From Megaustenia siamemsis (Eukaryota > Mollusca > Gastropoda > Stylommatophora > Ariophantidae), in the NCBI GenBank assembly GCA_032433765.1, contig JAVIAB010000047.1, positions 11,887,107-11,951,106 on the forward strand: 64,000 nucleotides of DNA. The letters are read 5' to 3'. The notes under the pieces were generated by a model. The model worked only from the letters and a program-made list of their open reading frames with translations, had not been told where the DNA came from and did not search any database. The position numbers were made by a program, and so were the translations under genes. Of the stretch, positions 21,541 to 33,069 are shown one piece after another. The stretch's first letter is position 1. Each line of letters opens with the position of its first letter.

Positions 21541-22870
21541 TCACACACATAAGATAATAAATAACCTAAGATATGCTGATGATACTGTTCTACTAGCAGA
21601 AAATCCTAAAGATCTACAACCATTGCTTAATGTGATAAACATAAGAAGCAAAAAATATGGACTAGATATGAATATCAAAAAGACTAAAACTATGATCATA
21701 AACAAAGAAAATTCTCAAGACCTACAAATAAATATCACAGTTGAGGGAATACATCTGGAGACAGTCCAGAGCTACAACTACCTTGGACATACTGTAACCA
21801 ATGATGGAAAATGCAAAATTGAAATAAATAAAAGAATAGGTTGGCAAAAGGTGATTTTAATGCCATGAAAAATATACTAATAACAAAACAAATAACAGCA
21901 GGGCTGAAACTAAGAATAGCAAAATGTCACATCTTCTCAATATTCATGTATAGTGCAGAAACATGGACACATTGGACAAGAAAACAGAACAGAGAATTGA
22001 AGCCTTTGAAATATGGATATATAGAAGAATAGGTAGAATTGGATGGAAAGAAAGAAAACAAACGATGAAGTTTTAAAACAACTAAAAATGAAAAGAGAAC
22101 TACTAGATACAATTAAGATAAGACAAATCAAATTTTTGTGGCATGTTAAAAGACACAACAGCCTACTAAAAGTAATATTGGAAGAGAAAATACAAGGTAA
22201 AAGAGGCAGAGGCAGACCAAGACTATAACATAGATGAGATCTCCCACAGAACGTTGCATTCATCACAGCCCGTCTGAAAGAATTTCTGTCTCTAGCCAAA
22301 TCTCTCACAGAACGTTGCATTCATTACAGCCCGTCTGAAAGAATTTCTGTCTCTAGCCAGATCTCTCACAGAACGTTGCATTCATTACAGCCCGTCTGAA
22401 AGAATTTCTGTCTCTAGTCACATCTCCCACAGAACGTTGCATTCATTGCAGCCCGTCTGAAAGAATTTCTGTCTAGCCAGATCTCTCACAGAACGTTGCA
22501 TTCATTACAGCCCGTCTGAAAGAATTTCTGTCTAGCCAGATCTCTCACAGAACGTTGCATTCATTACAGCCCGTCTGAAAGAATTTCTGTCTAGCTCGAT
22601 CTCTCACAGAAACGTTGCATTCATTACAGCCCGTCTGAAAGAATTTCTGTCTAGCCAGATCTCCCACAGAACGTTGCATTCATCACAGCCTGTCTGAAAG
22701 AATTTCTGACTTTAGCCAGATCTCCTACTTGCTCTGTTGTCATGTAAGGTCTTCTTCATGCCTATTACAAATTACCATAAAAGCAAGAGACAGAGTGGAA
22801 TGGCGATCCATGGTAGCCAACCTTCGAGCCGGAGAACGAAACTCAATAATTATGATGATGATGATGATGA
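21541..22870 (+). mobile_element. LINE L-A fragment interrupted by an L-J satellite
   Basis: The first part (21541-22222) enters at INNLRYADDTVLLAENPKDL, keeping the YADD box, and proceeds to GKRGRGRPRL. The last part (22762-22870) contains ITIKARDRVEWRSMVANLRA and an expanded (GAT)n tail at 22853-22880. Between them sits a reversed L-J-derived array. Frame shifts occur near 21840 and 22035. Confidence 0.88.
22223..22735. repeat. About 60-bp satellite, 8-9 copies, derived from LINE L-J
   Basis: The unit is CACAGAACGTTGCATTCATT, ACAGCCCGTCTGAAAGAATT and TCTGTCTCTAGCCAGATCTC. It is the reverse complement of the array at 35981-37560. The right edge continues into non-repeated L-J sequence (TGCTCTGTTGTCATGTAAGG). 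Confidence 0.93.
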
Positions 22871-23061
22871 TGATGATAATGTCAGTTATCTTTATTATAA
22901 TGAAACAAATGAAACAGACACAAGCAAGTTTCATTGTAACAGTCTTTATTAATAGTAATAACTATTATTGCATATTAAAACATTGTTTGTTACTATAAAT
23001 AAACAGCCAATGGTTTATGCATATAAATTAGTATCACAAGCTGTTGAAAACATATAAAAGT
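22871..23061. other. Unannotated stretch
   Basis: AT-rich; nothing recognised. Confidence 0.35.
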
Positions 23062-23860
23062 TAATCATCATCATCAAGTAGCATGCCTGCTGTCGTAGGT
23101 GATTATGTGGTAGTCAAAACTTTCGATCTCGACAGTTATTTATCATTTCTGGTGTTGGTCTTCTGGCAAGCCAATCTCTTTAAGCTGTCTGTTATTTTCT
23201 CTCTTTGCATCCTCTATCTTTTCGTCCCTCATTTTCCAAGTTGTCACAATGTATTCCTGTCGTTCCTTTCTCATTGCATGACCTCCTTCTGAATGTTTTC
23301 ATTACTCTTCTTCTCTGTCAAGGTATTCTCAACATTCTTCTGTAAAACTACATTTCTACAGCCTCCAGTGATTTTCTTATCTGTTTTCATATTGTCCTAA
23401 ATTCATATTCATATGTTTAGACTGGCTCTACATAACATTTAGAACTCTTTTTCTTGTTTCTATTGTCAAAAATGGATTGCATAGTATCTTCCTCATTCTT
23501 TTGGAAACTGCTTTTGCCTGAGCAATTCTGCATTTCACCTTTTTTGTACAGCACTATCTGAGGTTCCATCGTTTCCTGATATTTAAATTCACCTGTTTTA
23601 ATATGGTTCCACTTGTCTTTCTTCTTTTCTTTTTTTTTTTTTTTGTGTATTGCGGTGATGGTCTTTTTTCTTTGTTGCTACCATTGCTTCTGTCTTATTT
23701 ATTAATTTGTTTTTTTCGAGGCTGAGGTATTTATTTTAGCTTTCCTTCACTATAATATCTAACATTTCCTGTAAATCATTTTCACTCTTACCGATTAAGA
23801 CTGTATCATCAGCATATCTGAGGTTATTCATATTATGACCTCCTATGATAAAGTAAAATC
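23062..23860 (-). mobile_element. LINE L-B copy, about 800 bp
   Basis: The reverse complement runs from GGTCATAATATGAATAACC with the YADDTV box (about 23825-23800) to the (TGA)n tail at 23062-23078. It has many indels and stops. The tail faces left. Confidence 0.87.
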
Positions 23861-24439
23861 ATTGGATAGATTACAATGGTTAGTTACGTGATGGCCTCGT
23901 CTAACAATTATGCACGGACGAGTATACTTTCGCACAATTAAGTAATAAATAAATAATTATATAATGCAGCGGTCAACAAAATATCGCTAAGACACATTAA
24001 TAATTATGTGGCAATCATTTACCACACGGGTACAACATCAGCGGTTCTCATAATGGAGAGACTAGGTTTGTCTTAATGTTCAGTGGTTCTAAACTTAAAC
24101 TATACACGCCAGTCGAAGCTTTCTTTTCTTTTTTCCCCCCCTTTAAAAAAAAAAAAGGGGGGGGGGGATTTGGGAGCTGCAGAGGGAATTGAGGATAATT
24201 AATTTTTAGTTTCTTGTTCCTTTTTTTCTTTTCATTTTTTTTTTCCTTTTTGTTGTTAACGACTCTTAAAGAGTCGTTATGTCGAGTATGATTATATGGC
24301 TTATATTCTTGTTTAGACATACCGCCATTACCTTCATTACACTAGTACTACGATACCCTATTTGAGCACTCTGGAAGATCTCAGTACAAAACACGACATC
24401 CGTGGTATCTGCGAGAATCTGTGCTGCACAGTTGTTTGT
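23861..24439. other. Unannotated stretch with two hairpin-forming sequences
   Basis: C8-T3 followed by A12 and G-rich sequence at about 24134-24172 can fold back. A perfect palindrome with a one-base centre lies at 24257-24279 (TAACGACTCTT / AAGAGTCGTTA). No gene is recognised; a 66-codon minus frame at 24466-24266 has no family match. Confidence 0.45.
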
Positions 24440-24812
24440 CATCAATACTTTAGTTGATCTGTCCATCTATATCTTTCCATGTTTTTGGAGACAAATGCTT
24501 AAGAACAATACTCTGTGTACAATGGAATGAATTCCAGACTAATATTGAAATAAGGGAAATGGCCATGCAACCAAGATCTCATCTACAATTAGCTACAAAA
24601 AAAAAATTATGGACATATGTCGGACATGTGCTGAGTAGAGACAACAAGAGAATTCCAGATCCGGCTCCTCTATGGGAAACCAGGTTGCAGTTAAAGATGA
24701 AGACCCAAAGAGACACAAAAAGAACACTTATAAGAGAAGCCAAGTTGACAGGCATAGACTAATTACATAAGATCGAACATCTCGCACAGAATACAGATAG
24801 GTAGCGAAAAAC
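24440..24812 (+). mobile_element. LINE C-terminal fragment, L-H-like
   Basis: A frame over 24454-24762 reads GDKCLRTILCVQWNEFQ, KKLWTYVGHVLSRDNKRIPD, PLWETR and TLIREAKLTGID. It is similar in layout to L-H but diverged. It continues through LAQNTDR and then into the 61-bp array. Confidence 0.83.
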
Positions 24813-25540
24813 ACTACAAGCTATATGTGACGTCTAACGGTGCAGGAAGAATCAAGACTCAAGAAGATAAAACACTAAAAGCTATATGTGACGTCTAACG
24901 GTGCAGGGAGAATCAAGACTCAAGAAGATAAAACACTACAAGCTATATGTGACGTCTAACGGTGCAGGAAGAATCAAGACTCAAGAAGATAAAACACTAC
25001 AAGCTAATGTGACGTCTAACGGTGCAGGAAGAATCAAGACTCAAGAAGATAAAACCTACAAGCTATATGTGACGTCTAACGGTGCAGAAGAATCAAGACT
25101 CAAGAAGATAAAACACTACAAGCTATATGTGACGTCTAACGGTGCAGGAAGAATCAAGACTCAAGAAGATAAAACACTACAGCTATATGTGACGTCTAAC
25201 GGTGCAGGGAGAATCAAGACTCAAGAAGATAAAACACTACAAGCTATATGTGACGTCTAACGGTGCAGGAAGAATCAAGACTCAAGAAGATAAAACACTA
25301 CAAGCTATATGTGACGTCTAACGGTGCAGGAAGAATCAAGACTCAAGAAGATAAAACACTACAAGCTATATGTGACGTCTAACGGTGCAGGAAGAATCAA
25401 GACTCAAGAAGATAAACACTACAAGCTATATGTGACGTTTAACGGTGCAGGAAGAATCAAGACTCAAGAAGATAAACACTACAAGCTATATGTGACGTCT
25501 AACGGTGCAGGAAGAATCAAGACTCAAGAAGATAAAACAC
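24811..25540. repeat. 61-bp satellite, about 12 copies
   Basis: The unit holds GACGTCTAACGGTGCAGGAA, GAATCAAGACTCAAGAAGAT and AAAACACTACAAGCTATATG. Units vary by single-base indels (AAAACACT/AAACACT, AGCTATATG/AGCTAATG). The first unit is continuous with the LINE 3' end at 24790-24812, which suggests it is the founder. Confidence 0.95.
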
Positions 25541-26095
25541 ACATACTTCTTCTGTTACACATCCAATGTAATTAGAGCAAGCTGTGTCTTCAAACGTAAA
25601 CTTTTCTGGTTACAAATTGAATATCGCACCCAGAAACTCACAGATTTGCCAGTCTTAGATCTTCTTGTGACTAGCACTAATCCAATAAAATATAATTCCT
25701 AGACAAATATTGACTTTACTTAAAATATAACATCTTTATGTGTGTTCAGTGTCATAAATTTAAACCACTTACATAAACTACTAGTTTTAATAATGAGAGG
25801 ATGTACTAGGCTCAGGACTTCCTTACCCTTAAATGATGCACAGTTTCCTAGATTAGAATTAACATGCCACTTTTTGACGAGAACAAACAGCTGTGCTAGG
25901 TGCTTGTATGTTTATGAATGGAAGGCACACACGATTGCTAAAACACACTCATACATACATGTATATCCGTTATAATAATTATTATAGTACACAAACAAAA
26001 CTGTGTGGATGCACGGGCCATTGACATCTGTTAAAGGTTAAGGATACAACTTATCGCACGAGTCTATCGCCATTTTAAGATATGTACTTGCCTAT
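25541..26095. other. Unannotated stretch
   Basis: No exon or repeat is recognised. Confidence 0.4.
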
Positions 26096-26360
26096 CGTAG
26101 CCCAGTGGTTAGTGAACTGGACTACAAAGGACAAGAGGTAGGGTTCGATCCCAACCGACGGCTTCCGGGTTCACCCAGCCTTATACCTTATGGGCACCGG
26201 ATTTTTTTTTCTGGGAAAGTAAAGCGGCACCGGCGTAATACCGACCAAATTACCCCAAAATTCATGTGCCGAAGGTCTGTAAAATTATGGTCACTAACAC
26301 CATATTCCCTATACGCCACTTGGCGTGATGGGGCTCTTTGCTTTTTTTTTTTTTTTAACC
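26096..26360 (+). mobile_element. SINE S3
   Basis: A tRNA-like head (GTAGCCCAGTGGTTAGTGAA as A box; GGGTTCGATCCC as B box), then TTCCGGGTTCACCCAGCC, a T run, GAAAGTAAAGCGGCACCGG, and an end at GTGATGGGGCTCTTT plus a T-rich tail. It is the commonest SINE in the window. Confidence 0.9.
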
Positions 26361-26371
26361 AGTCAAATATA

Positions 26372-26650
26372 AGTGGATAAAGAGATACAGCGAAGACGAT
26401 GGCGCTGGATAGGACACACTGCGGAAGTTAACTGAGAGTATTACACAACAGGCAATTTTTTTTTAATCCCCTGGGGAAAAGACAAAGAGGAAGACCAAGA
26501 ATTCCTGGAGAAGACAAATAGAAGCAGAGATGAAGATGATGGGGAAGACATGGAATGATCTTAAAGAACGGCAAGAAATAGAACGACTTGGAAAGGTTGG
26601 TTGAAGACCTATGCTCCGCAGGGAGTTGAAAGGTAGAAGAGAGAGAGACT
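26372..26650 (+). mobile_element. LINE L-I 3' end
   Basis: Contains, in shifted frames, RRWRWIGHT, GKRQRGRPRIPGE, the MKMMGKTWNDLKE segment and the closing VEDLCS-GS, followed by a purine-rich GAAGAGAGAGA tail. Indels break the frame at several points. Confidence 0.82.
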
Positions 26651-26828
26651 TGCCTGTCGTGTTTTGTATTAATATTTGTTGTTTTGTACCCGATGAAGGC
26701 TCTTGGAAAAAGTCGTAGTTTGTCACGTCTTTCTTTAGGTTTAACTGCCTATATAGTTCCATCTATTTTTATTTTACACAACGAATCGTAGGGGAGCGAA
26801 CCTATTACATTTCATCGTACTAGGACGA

Positions 26829-26985
26829 TATAGTAGCTGACGAGTTAATATAAAATTAATAAATGTATTAAAACTGTCGATAACTTTATATGAAGCAATT
26901 AAGCGTAATTTAAGTTAATACGTTATTTATTTTATTCAATTTAATTAATTTAAAAGATATAATTTTATAATTGAGAAGTCACTTC
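26829..26985. repeat. AT-rich direct repeat, copy 1
   Basis: About 150 bp starting TAGTAGCTGACGAGTTAATA and ending AAAGATATAATTTTATAA; nearly identical to 28511-28665 in the same orientation. Confidence 0.85.
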
Positions 26986-27059
26986 TTTTTTCGTAATAAA
27001 AAATGTCCGTAGTGTCAGGTTGGCTGACTGGAGAGCTTAGGGTTGAGACGTAGAAACGA

Positions 27060-27240
27060 TTATTCGCCATGGCAAAGACAATTCGGCCCTCGACGTATCA
27101 GTCCCAGAGAATGACTGAAGATAGAGATCGATGGAGAAGGCTGATGAAACCTGTCAGTGGTAGTGGTCCCAATGACCACTGTGGCTATGACTTGAAGAAG
27201 AAGGAAAAGAAGAAGTAAGAAAATGTAAGAAGAAGAAAAT
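27060..27240 (+). mobile_element. LINE L-K 3' end
   Basis: A plus frame reads IRPSTYQSQRMTEDRDRWRR, LMKPVSGSGPN and then a Lys-rich end over an (AAG)n tail. This is the usual layout of the last codons of a non-LTR element. It is too short to classify. Confidence 0.65.
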
Positions 27241-27249
27241 GAAGAAAAA

Positions 27250-27834
27250 GAAGAAAGTAGAAACAAAAAATCACAAATGCAAAATAAACTATATGGTGCA
27301 AATGTACTATTCAAATAATGACATCGAAAGTATAAACATGTTACAAAAATAACAATAACATTTGATTTTTTCAAACTTAAATTATCTTCAAACCAAGGAG
27401 AGCCGAATTTATATGTTTAACTCTTGTAACTTTGTACTCAAGTTTGTGACTATTCGAAAGTATTATGTCTAATTATGTTATGTAAGGATCAGCACAATTA
27501 CATACTGGACGAACCATAGGTTCTCCGATTTTCCTTTAGAAAATATCGAACACTGACCCACGTGCACGAACTCTGTAGCACGGCATGTGATCCATCGTTC
27601 TGGGTGGATTTTTTTCTGACAATTTTTCTCGGTCACCGCCATTTTTTGTGTGCCTCTTCTTGTCTATTTTTAACTGCATAGAGTTACTTAACTTTTGCGA
27701 GTGTACATGGAACCTCAGGCCTTTTGCCGCTATCTGAGAGGGCTAGACATCGCGTCTCACGTTTCAGAGATTATGGGAGGATAAAGCCATGAAGACACCT
27801 CAGATTCAATTTTATTTATTTAATAATATAGGGA
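27250..27834. other. Unannotated stretch
   Basis: No gene is recognised; GCACGAACTCTGTAGCAC (27561) recurs near 46911. Confidence 0.4.
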
Positions 27835-28165
27835 ATTGGTTAGTCTCGAGGCAAGACGCCGGTCTCGAGATAGAGAGGTTGTGAGTTCAAATCCCGGCTG
27901 CACCATTTGGATTTTGATTTGTGATTTTTCTCCGCAGCAACAACCCTGATCTCAGCAGAGAGACCCAGCTTGAGAGGTCAATTACTACGAGTACCTCCGA
28001 AAACGGAGTTATCTGCCTGTGCGGCGAGGGACACATGCGCACACGGCTATCAAGGAAAAACAGATTAACACGCAGCATTCAGTTCCTGGTCTCTAAGTAC
28101 TTCACCAGAGGTAAAAGCTGGCAAAACACAAAAAAAAAAAAAAAAAAAAAAAAGAAAAAAAAAAG
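27835..28165 (+). mobile_element. SINE S2
   Basis: The second S2 copy: GAGTTCAAATCCCGGCTGC as B box, the body with GTTATCTGCCTGTGCGGC, and a long A-rich tail at 28127-28165. A C19 run lies just beyond at 28231-28249. Confidence 0.88.
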
Positions 28166-28510
28166 AGTTGAACCCGGACCTTCGTGTCCAGAGGCCAAAG
28201 TCTTACCACTAGACACCCCTTCCACCCCAACCCCCCCCCCCCCCCCCCCAAATAATATTTTACCCTTTTAGAATTTTTATTTTGACATGTTGCGTAACGT
28301 CTTCTATATATTGTAATTGATATAGAGACAAGATTCATTTGAGAAAATGAGTACATAAATTGCAATTGATGACACTATTCCCTTCACAAATAACTAATAA
28401 GATTATTCTAAGCAAACCAATAAAATAATTAAGTAGTTAAAGAGTTAATATAAACATGAAGGTTGGTGGGAGATATAACTAATTTAGAAGTCCTTAGTGC
28501 TTTCTAAACA

Positions 28511-28665
28511 GTTGATGCAGTAGCTGACGAGTTAATATAAAACTAATAAATGTATTAAAACTGTCGATAACTTTATTTAAAGGCAATTAAGCGTAATTTA
28601 AGTTAATAAGTTATTTATTTTATTCAATTTAATTATTTTAAAAGATCTAATTTTATAAATTTGTG
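28511..28665. repeat. AT-rich direct repeat, copy 2
   Basis: See copy 1 at 26829-26985. The copies start 1.68 kb apart. Confidence 0.85.
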
Positions 28666-29959
28666 GAAAAATATTACTGAAGCGGAAAAACACATTTATA
28701 TACAATATATAGATTAGATAAAACAATTGTTTATACACAGAACGGATGTTTCGCTAATTCCGTCTGTAAATGTTATTTAAAGTCGTTCAGCAAATGTTAA
28801 ATAACAAATGGTTTCTTTTGTTAATTTCAAATAAATAATATTATACTAGCATTACTATTATTACTATTTCATTTTAGAGTAATTATAAAATACTGATTTT
28901 TTTAATAGTTACAAAATCTGTGAGTCATAACTTATTTTGTAGTCAAGACCGTAACCAAGGGCAACAACTTCTAAGACCTAAAATGGTTGCTTGAAAACGG
29001 TAGATTCACTTCTTATTGTGACAGCAGCAGGGCTGGAAGTTGTCAACGACACGTAGCTAATAACTTGAGCCAGGATCGGTGAACCAGAACCATCCAGATC
29101 CTACTCCACCTCTTCGCGGTGCCTCTGGAAAAAAGACTAACCAGTCTAGTCTGGCCAAGCGAGTGAGAGTAGGGATCGAAGAAAGAAGAAGGCAACCATA
29201 TTTGTACTCACAAATATCGTGATGAGGTCGGATGGCATAAATATCAAAGTTCTACTACAAATCACAGCACAACGCATGCACGCCCATTTAACGTCATTTT
29301 GAGGGCGGATGACGTTAAGGTGTATGTATTCATTTAGTCACTTGGGTAACTCAAGCAAGCAAGCATTTCTCATTATTATTATGTATTATCAGTTACTGAT
29401 AATAATGCGGGATGACCATTATTATATATTATATATTTATTATATTCATTTTTCTTTGCTTTCGTCACAAGTGACAATCCAGTCAGTGGTCCGATGGGGC
29501 AACAACAAAGTACATCCTGCTCCAGGTCTGGCCTACACTATTCGTCTATGTTCTTACTTAATGTGGGAGTCTTCTGTACGTTGCCGTCGTACATCTCCAT
29601 TATTCCATCTACAGACACACCACCGGCCGGCCATTAGTTTTTTTCGTTGCCATGGAAATGACGCATGCGCTTTGGAGATCGCGCTCAATCATTGGCTCTT
29701 TAAATATATACTGCCGGTCTAGTCTATAATAGCAATTTCCTAGGAATAAGATTTCCCCAAGTTTTAGTCCAGGGTATCCGAAAATATGAATAAACCGGCT
29801 GCTTAGTAACGAATATCAAACCTGAGAACGATAATGGTAATTCTGTTTATCTCATTAGAATATCGCTGCTGTAATCTCATGAATTGTCTTTCTTCATGTA
29901 TATATTGTTATCTGTACTGCATTTATTGCTGTTAAGTGTCTAACGGTTGTCAGTGTTAT
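28666..29959. other. Unannotated 3' flank of the CUB/Sushi gene
   Basis: No gene is recognised. This would include the 3' untranslated region of the minus-strand gene ending at 29960, but I cannot fix a polyadenylation site with confidence. Confidence 0.4.
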
Positions 29960-32900
29960 TTAAACATCGATATCACTATCTGGCAAGTCATCACCTACAA
30001 GCTTGTATGCTGTACTGCTGTCATCAACATTTGTGTACTCGTCAATGTTAGGCTTGCTACTGACGTCATCGATAGTTTGTGACGTAGAATTCCCATCATC
30101 ACGTCTGGGATGGATGTCGTCTCGTGGAGACCTTGACACTAAAAGAATGTCTTTCCGAGGGGAAATGTCAGAAGAATCACTAGAACTATCAGAAAGTTGA
30201 AGTTTAGAAATGTTCAGACTTCTTTCATTATAATTATCAGGCTCTGGAAACCTGAGATAGTCTTCAGGAAGATTTGTTTGAAGATGTTGAGTCGCGGAAG
30301 CTGCGGCTGGACTTGTGGACAGAATGAGAGCTGGCTGTTCATTGTTATCTCGACTATCTTGACCAGCGTCCTTGTCATCGCTCAAAGCATCAAAGAACGT
30401 GTATGTTGTTGCTTCGTTCTCTTCATCTGTGGAAGCTCCAGAAGATGACTCGGAGCTTCCGGTCAACGATTCAGAAGTACTCGATGACGTCCTGGAGCTC
30501 AAAGAACGTTGCTTCCCTTGTTCATCACCAGAAGAATCGTCATTGTATTCTGGAACGTTGTCGACGTCATTCTCAAGCTGTCTGTTAATGTCTGCGAGTT
30601 TAGGGACATCAATGTTATTCTTGACAGAAACGCTGCTGTCACTTCTGTCAGTTATCGTGGACATTGGATGAAGTAGCACCATCTTTGCTGTATAAATTGA
30701 TGAACTGGCTGCTTCTTCTTTACCGGAAACGCTGGATGAATTCCCAGAGCCTGAAGCTGTCTCTGCTGCAAGAATGTGTTGTCGATCAAAATCTGCACCG
30801 AGAGCCATTATACTAGTCGCACCTAGTGCTTCTCTGTCTTTATCAATGGATTTCTCCGTTGGTGCTATAATTTCTTGATTTTCCGTAATTTCAGAATTAA
30901 TTTGGCCAGTGCTGATTTGATTTTTATCTCTGGTTACCGCATTATCAATACGGCCTATATCGTTTAAGCTTGTTCTATCTGGATTAGTCTTGATGTTAGA
31001 TGAAGAATCTTCATGAACGGTTTGTAGCAAGGCACTAAGTTTGGTTTTATTTTCTCCCTCTCTTGAGTTGCTGTCTATCATGGATGTATCGAGCTCAGTG
31101 TTCTTTGTTTGCTTCGTATTTATAAGACCTTCTAAGCACTGTGACTCGTTCTCTGCAATGTCTGTGACGATATACGAGTCGCTGTTAAGTGAACTTATTG
31201 ATTTGCAGCTCTCTCTCTTGTCCTCGGAAAATGATTTTCCTGAGCCTTCGCTAGCGAGACTAGAAGACGCGAATGAGCTGTCTCGTCGCGAATATCCGCT
31301 TCGACGACAGATGCGGAAACTTTGTTGCCCCTGTCTGAATTCTGCAACGGAAATTTGCGTGCGTCAAAGAAGTGTGAGGGGACACAGCCTGCAGATCGTC
31401 ATGCAGAGACATTTTTCGCGCCGACTTTGAGGGGTCAAAGCTTAAACTTCTGGACCTGCTGTCTGAGGTATATTCAATACTCAAAGACCTTGACCTGGCC
31501 TTGACCTCAGCCCAAACCTCGTCGAATGATGGTTTATGAAAAAGGTTAATAGGATCTTTATAGTAGCTATTAATAGGGTCCTTGTTTCTAGGATCATTTC
31601 CATTTTGTTGGTCGGTGCTGTCCTGGAGACCGCTGCTGCGAAGCAGAGAACTACCAAGAACATTAGGTAGTTCCCCACTGTTGTTCGATTTCTTGGAAGC
31701 CCCAAGTTGACCATTTGACTGGTAAGTGTCAGTAGAAGCGTTCGAAGTGCGGCGTGTCTTCTTTTTAAGTCTGGGCTTTGGCGTTGGATCAGGACTTTTT
31801 TCAACCAAAGCCTCTGCTAAGTCAGTGTCTGTGTATGCTCTCTTATCACGTTTCTCCTCATTATAATCCTCGTTTGCAGTAAACAACGCCCTCGCAATGA
31901 ACGACGACTCGACCGTGGTCTCGGCAACTACCTCCATTTCCGTTTGAGGCTCGCTAGGCGTCTTCTTAAACAACCAGCTTTTACGTTGTAGAAATTTGCG
32001 TTCCTTTTCGTCTTCATCTGTGTAGTCGTCTCTAATGAACCCCATGTTGTCGTACATAATCTTATTGTTGACAGGATTAAACTCTTCCGACGGCATGTTC
32101 ATGGCACTTTCATTGGAAAATAAAAATCTGCATCTTCCCTTACCAAAGTTGGCGCATGGGCACGCTGTCCATAATTAGGGTTGCTAAATTTAGCAAACTC
32201 TCGACCAATGATCATTCTGACTGGGTATTTCTTTCTGTAGCAAATGTAGATACCCACTAGAACAAGGATAAGAAATAGGATTGGGATTATGAGTCCGACT
32301 GCGATTTTCCAATTATCATTTGATTCATCGCTAGAAGCAGGGTTGTTGTGTTCTGGGTAAGGTGGATTTAAAGAGGGGGGTCTCGGGGAGGTTGTTGTGG
32401 ACTGTTCCGGGGTGTGTATGATTGTCGATTCGTAGAATAATTAGTTGGTTGATTGGTGAGTTGTGTTGTTGGTTCTTCAGAAGAATTTTGTGTAGACTGT
32501 TCTGTGGGAGTAACCGTAGATTGTTCTGAAGATATGACATTTGATTGTTCTGTTGTTGAATCATCCGGAGAATGTCCTGTTGGCTGTTCTGTAGATGTTA
32601 TTGCAGATTGTGTCGCAGATGTGTTCCTTGGTGACACTGTTGATGGCTCTTCTGAGGAATGTTCTGTAGAAGGAAGTGTAGATGGCTCTGTAGATGTGCC
32701 ATGTGATTGCTCTGTTGTTGGATCTTTCGTGGAAAGAGCAATAGATTGACCTGCAGTCTGTTCTGTTGAATTCGCTGTAGACTGATGCGTGGACAGAACC
32801 GTATTTTGGTGTGCAGCCGTTGATTGCTCTATAGATGGCGTTGTCGGATTTTCTGTAGATTGTTCCGTAGAGAAATTGGTGGGAGATGCGAGTTTGGGAG

Positions 32901-33069
32901 CGAGGAGATGCTTGTTCTCATTGGTGAGGTTAATCCATTGATGATGGTAGTATAATGTGTTGTTTCCTCTGTGAAGTTCAAAATTGAATGTGCAGTAGGC
33001 GGCCTTGTGAGCAGGTCTGTAGAATGTCTCTTCACCGGCGTCCTCTGCATCTTGCTGGCTTACATCATC
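29960..33069 (-). CDS. CUB/Sushi membrane protein, 3' exon: stalk, transmembrane helix, cytoplasmic tail
   Basis: The exon starts after acceptor TTAATTTGACAG, phase 0 (DDVSQQDAEDAGEE), and ends at the TAA at 29960-29962. In order: a juxta-CUB segment, a Thr/Ser-rich mucin-like stalk with repeated STEQST motifs (about 32920-32400), a membrane helix IAVGLIIPILFLILVLVGIY with basic stop-transfer CYRKK (about 32305-32235), then a cytoplasmic tail of about 700 residues that is acidic and Ser-rich. The tail contains DNMGFIRDDY and RSRSLS motifs and ends DSDIDV, which could be a class II-type PDZ ligand (inference). The frame must shift near 32409-32432, in the T/A run at 32115-32127, and once or more in 31270-31380. 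Between those points the frame is long and biased, so this is a recent pseudogene or contains consensus-base errors. Confidence 0.75.

Noticed and set aside
30003..31504. Several plus-strand frames of 60-130 codons
   Set aside because: Antisense shadows of the cytoplasmic-tail exon.
32331..32749. Plus-strand Cys-rich frame (VDCSEDMTFDCSVV type)
   Set aside because: Antisense of the Thr/Ser/Gln-rich stalk exon; the minus-strand reading has splice sites, a transmembrane helix and domain context.
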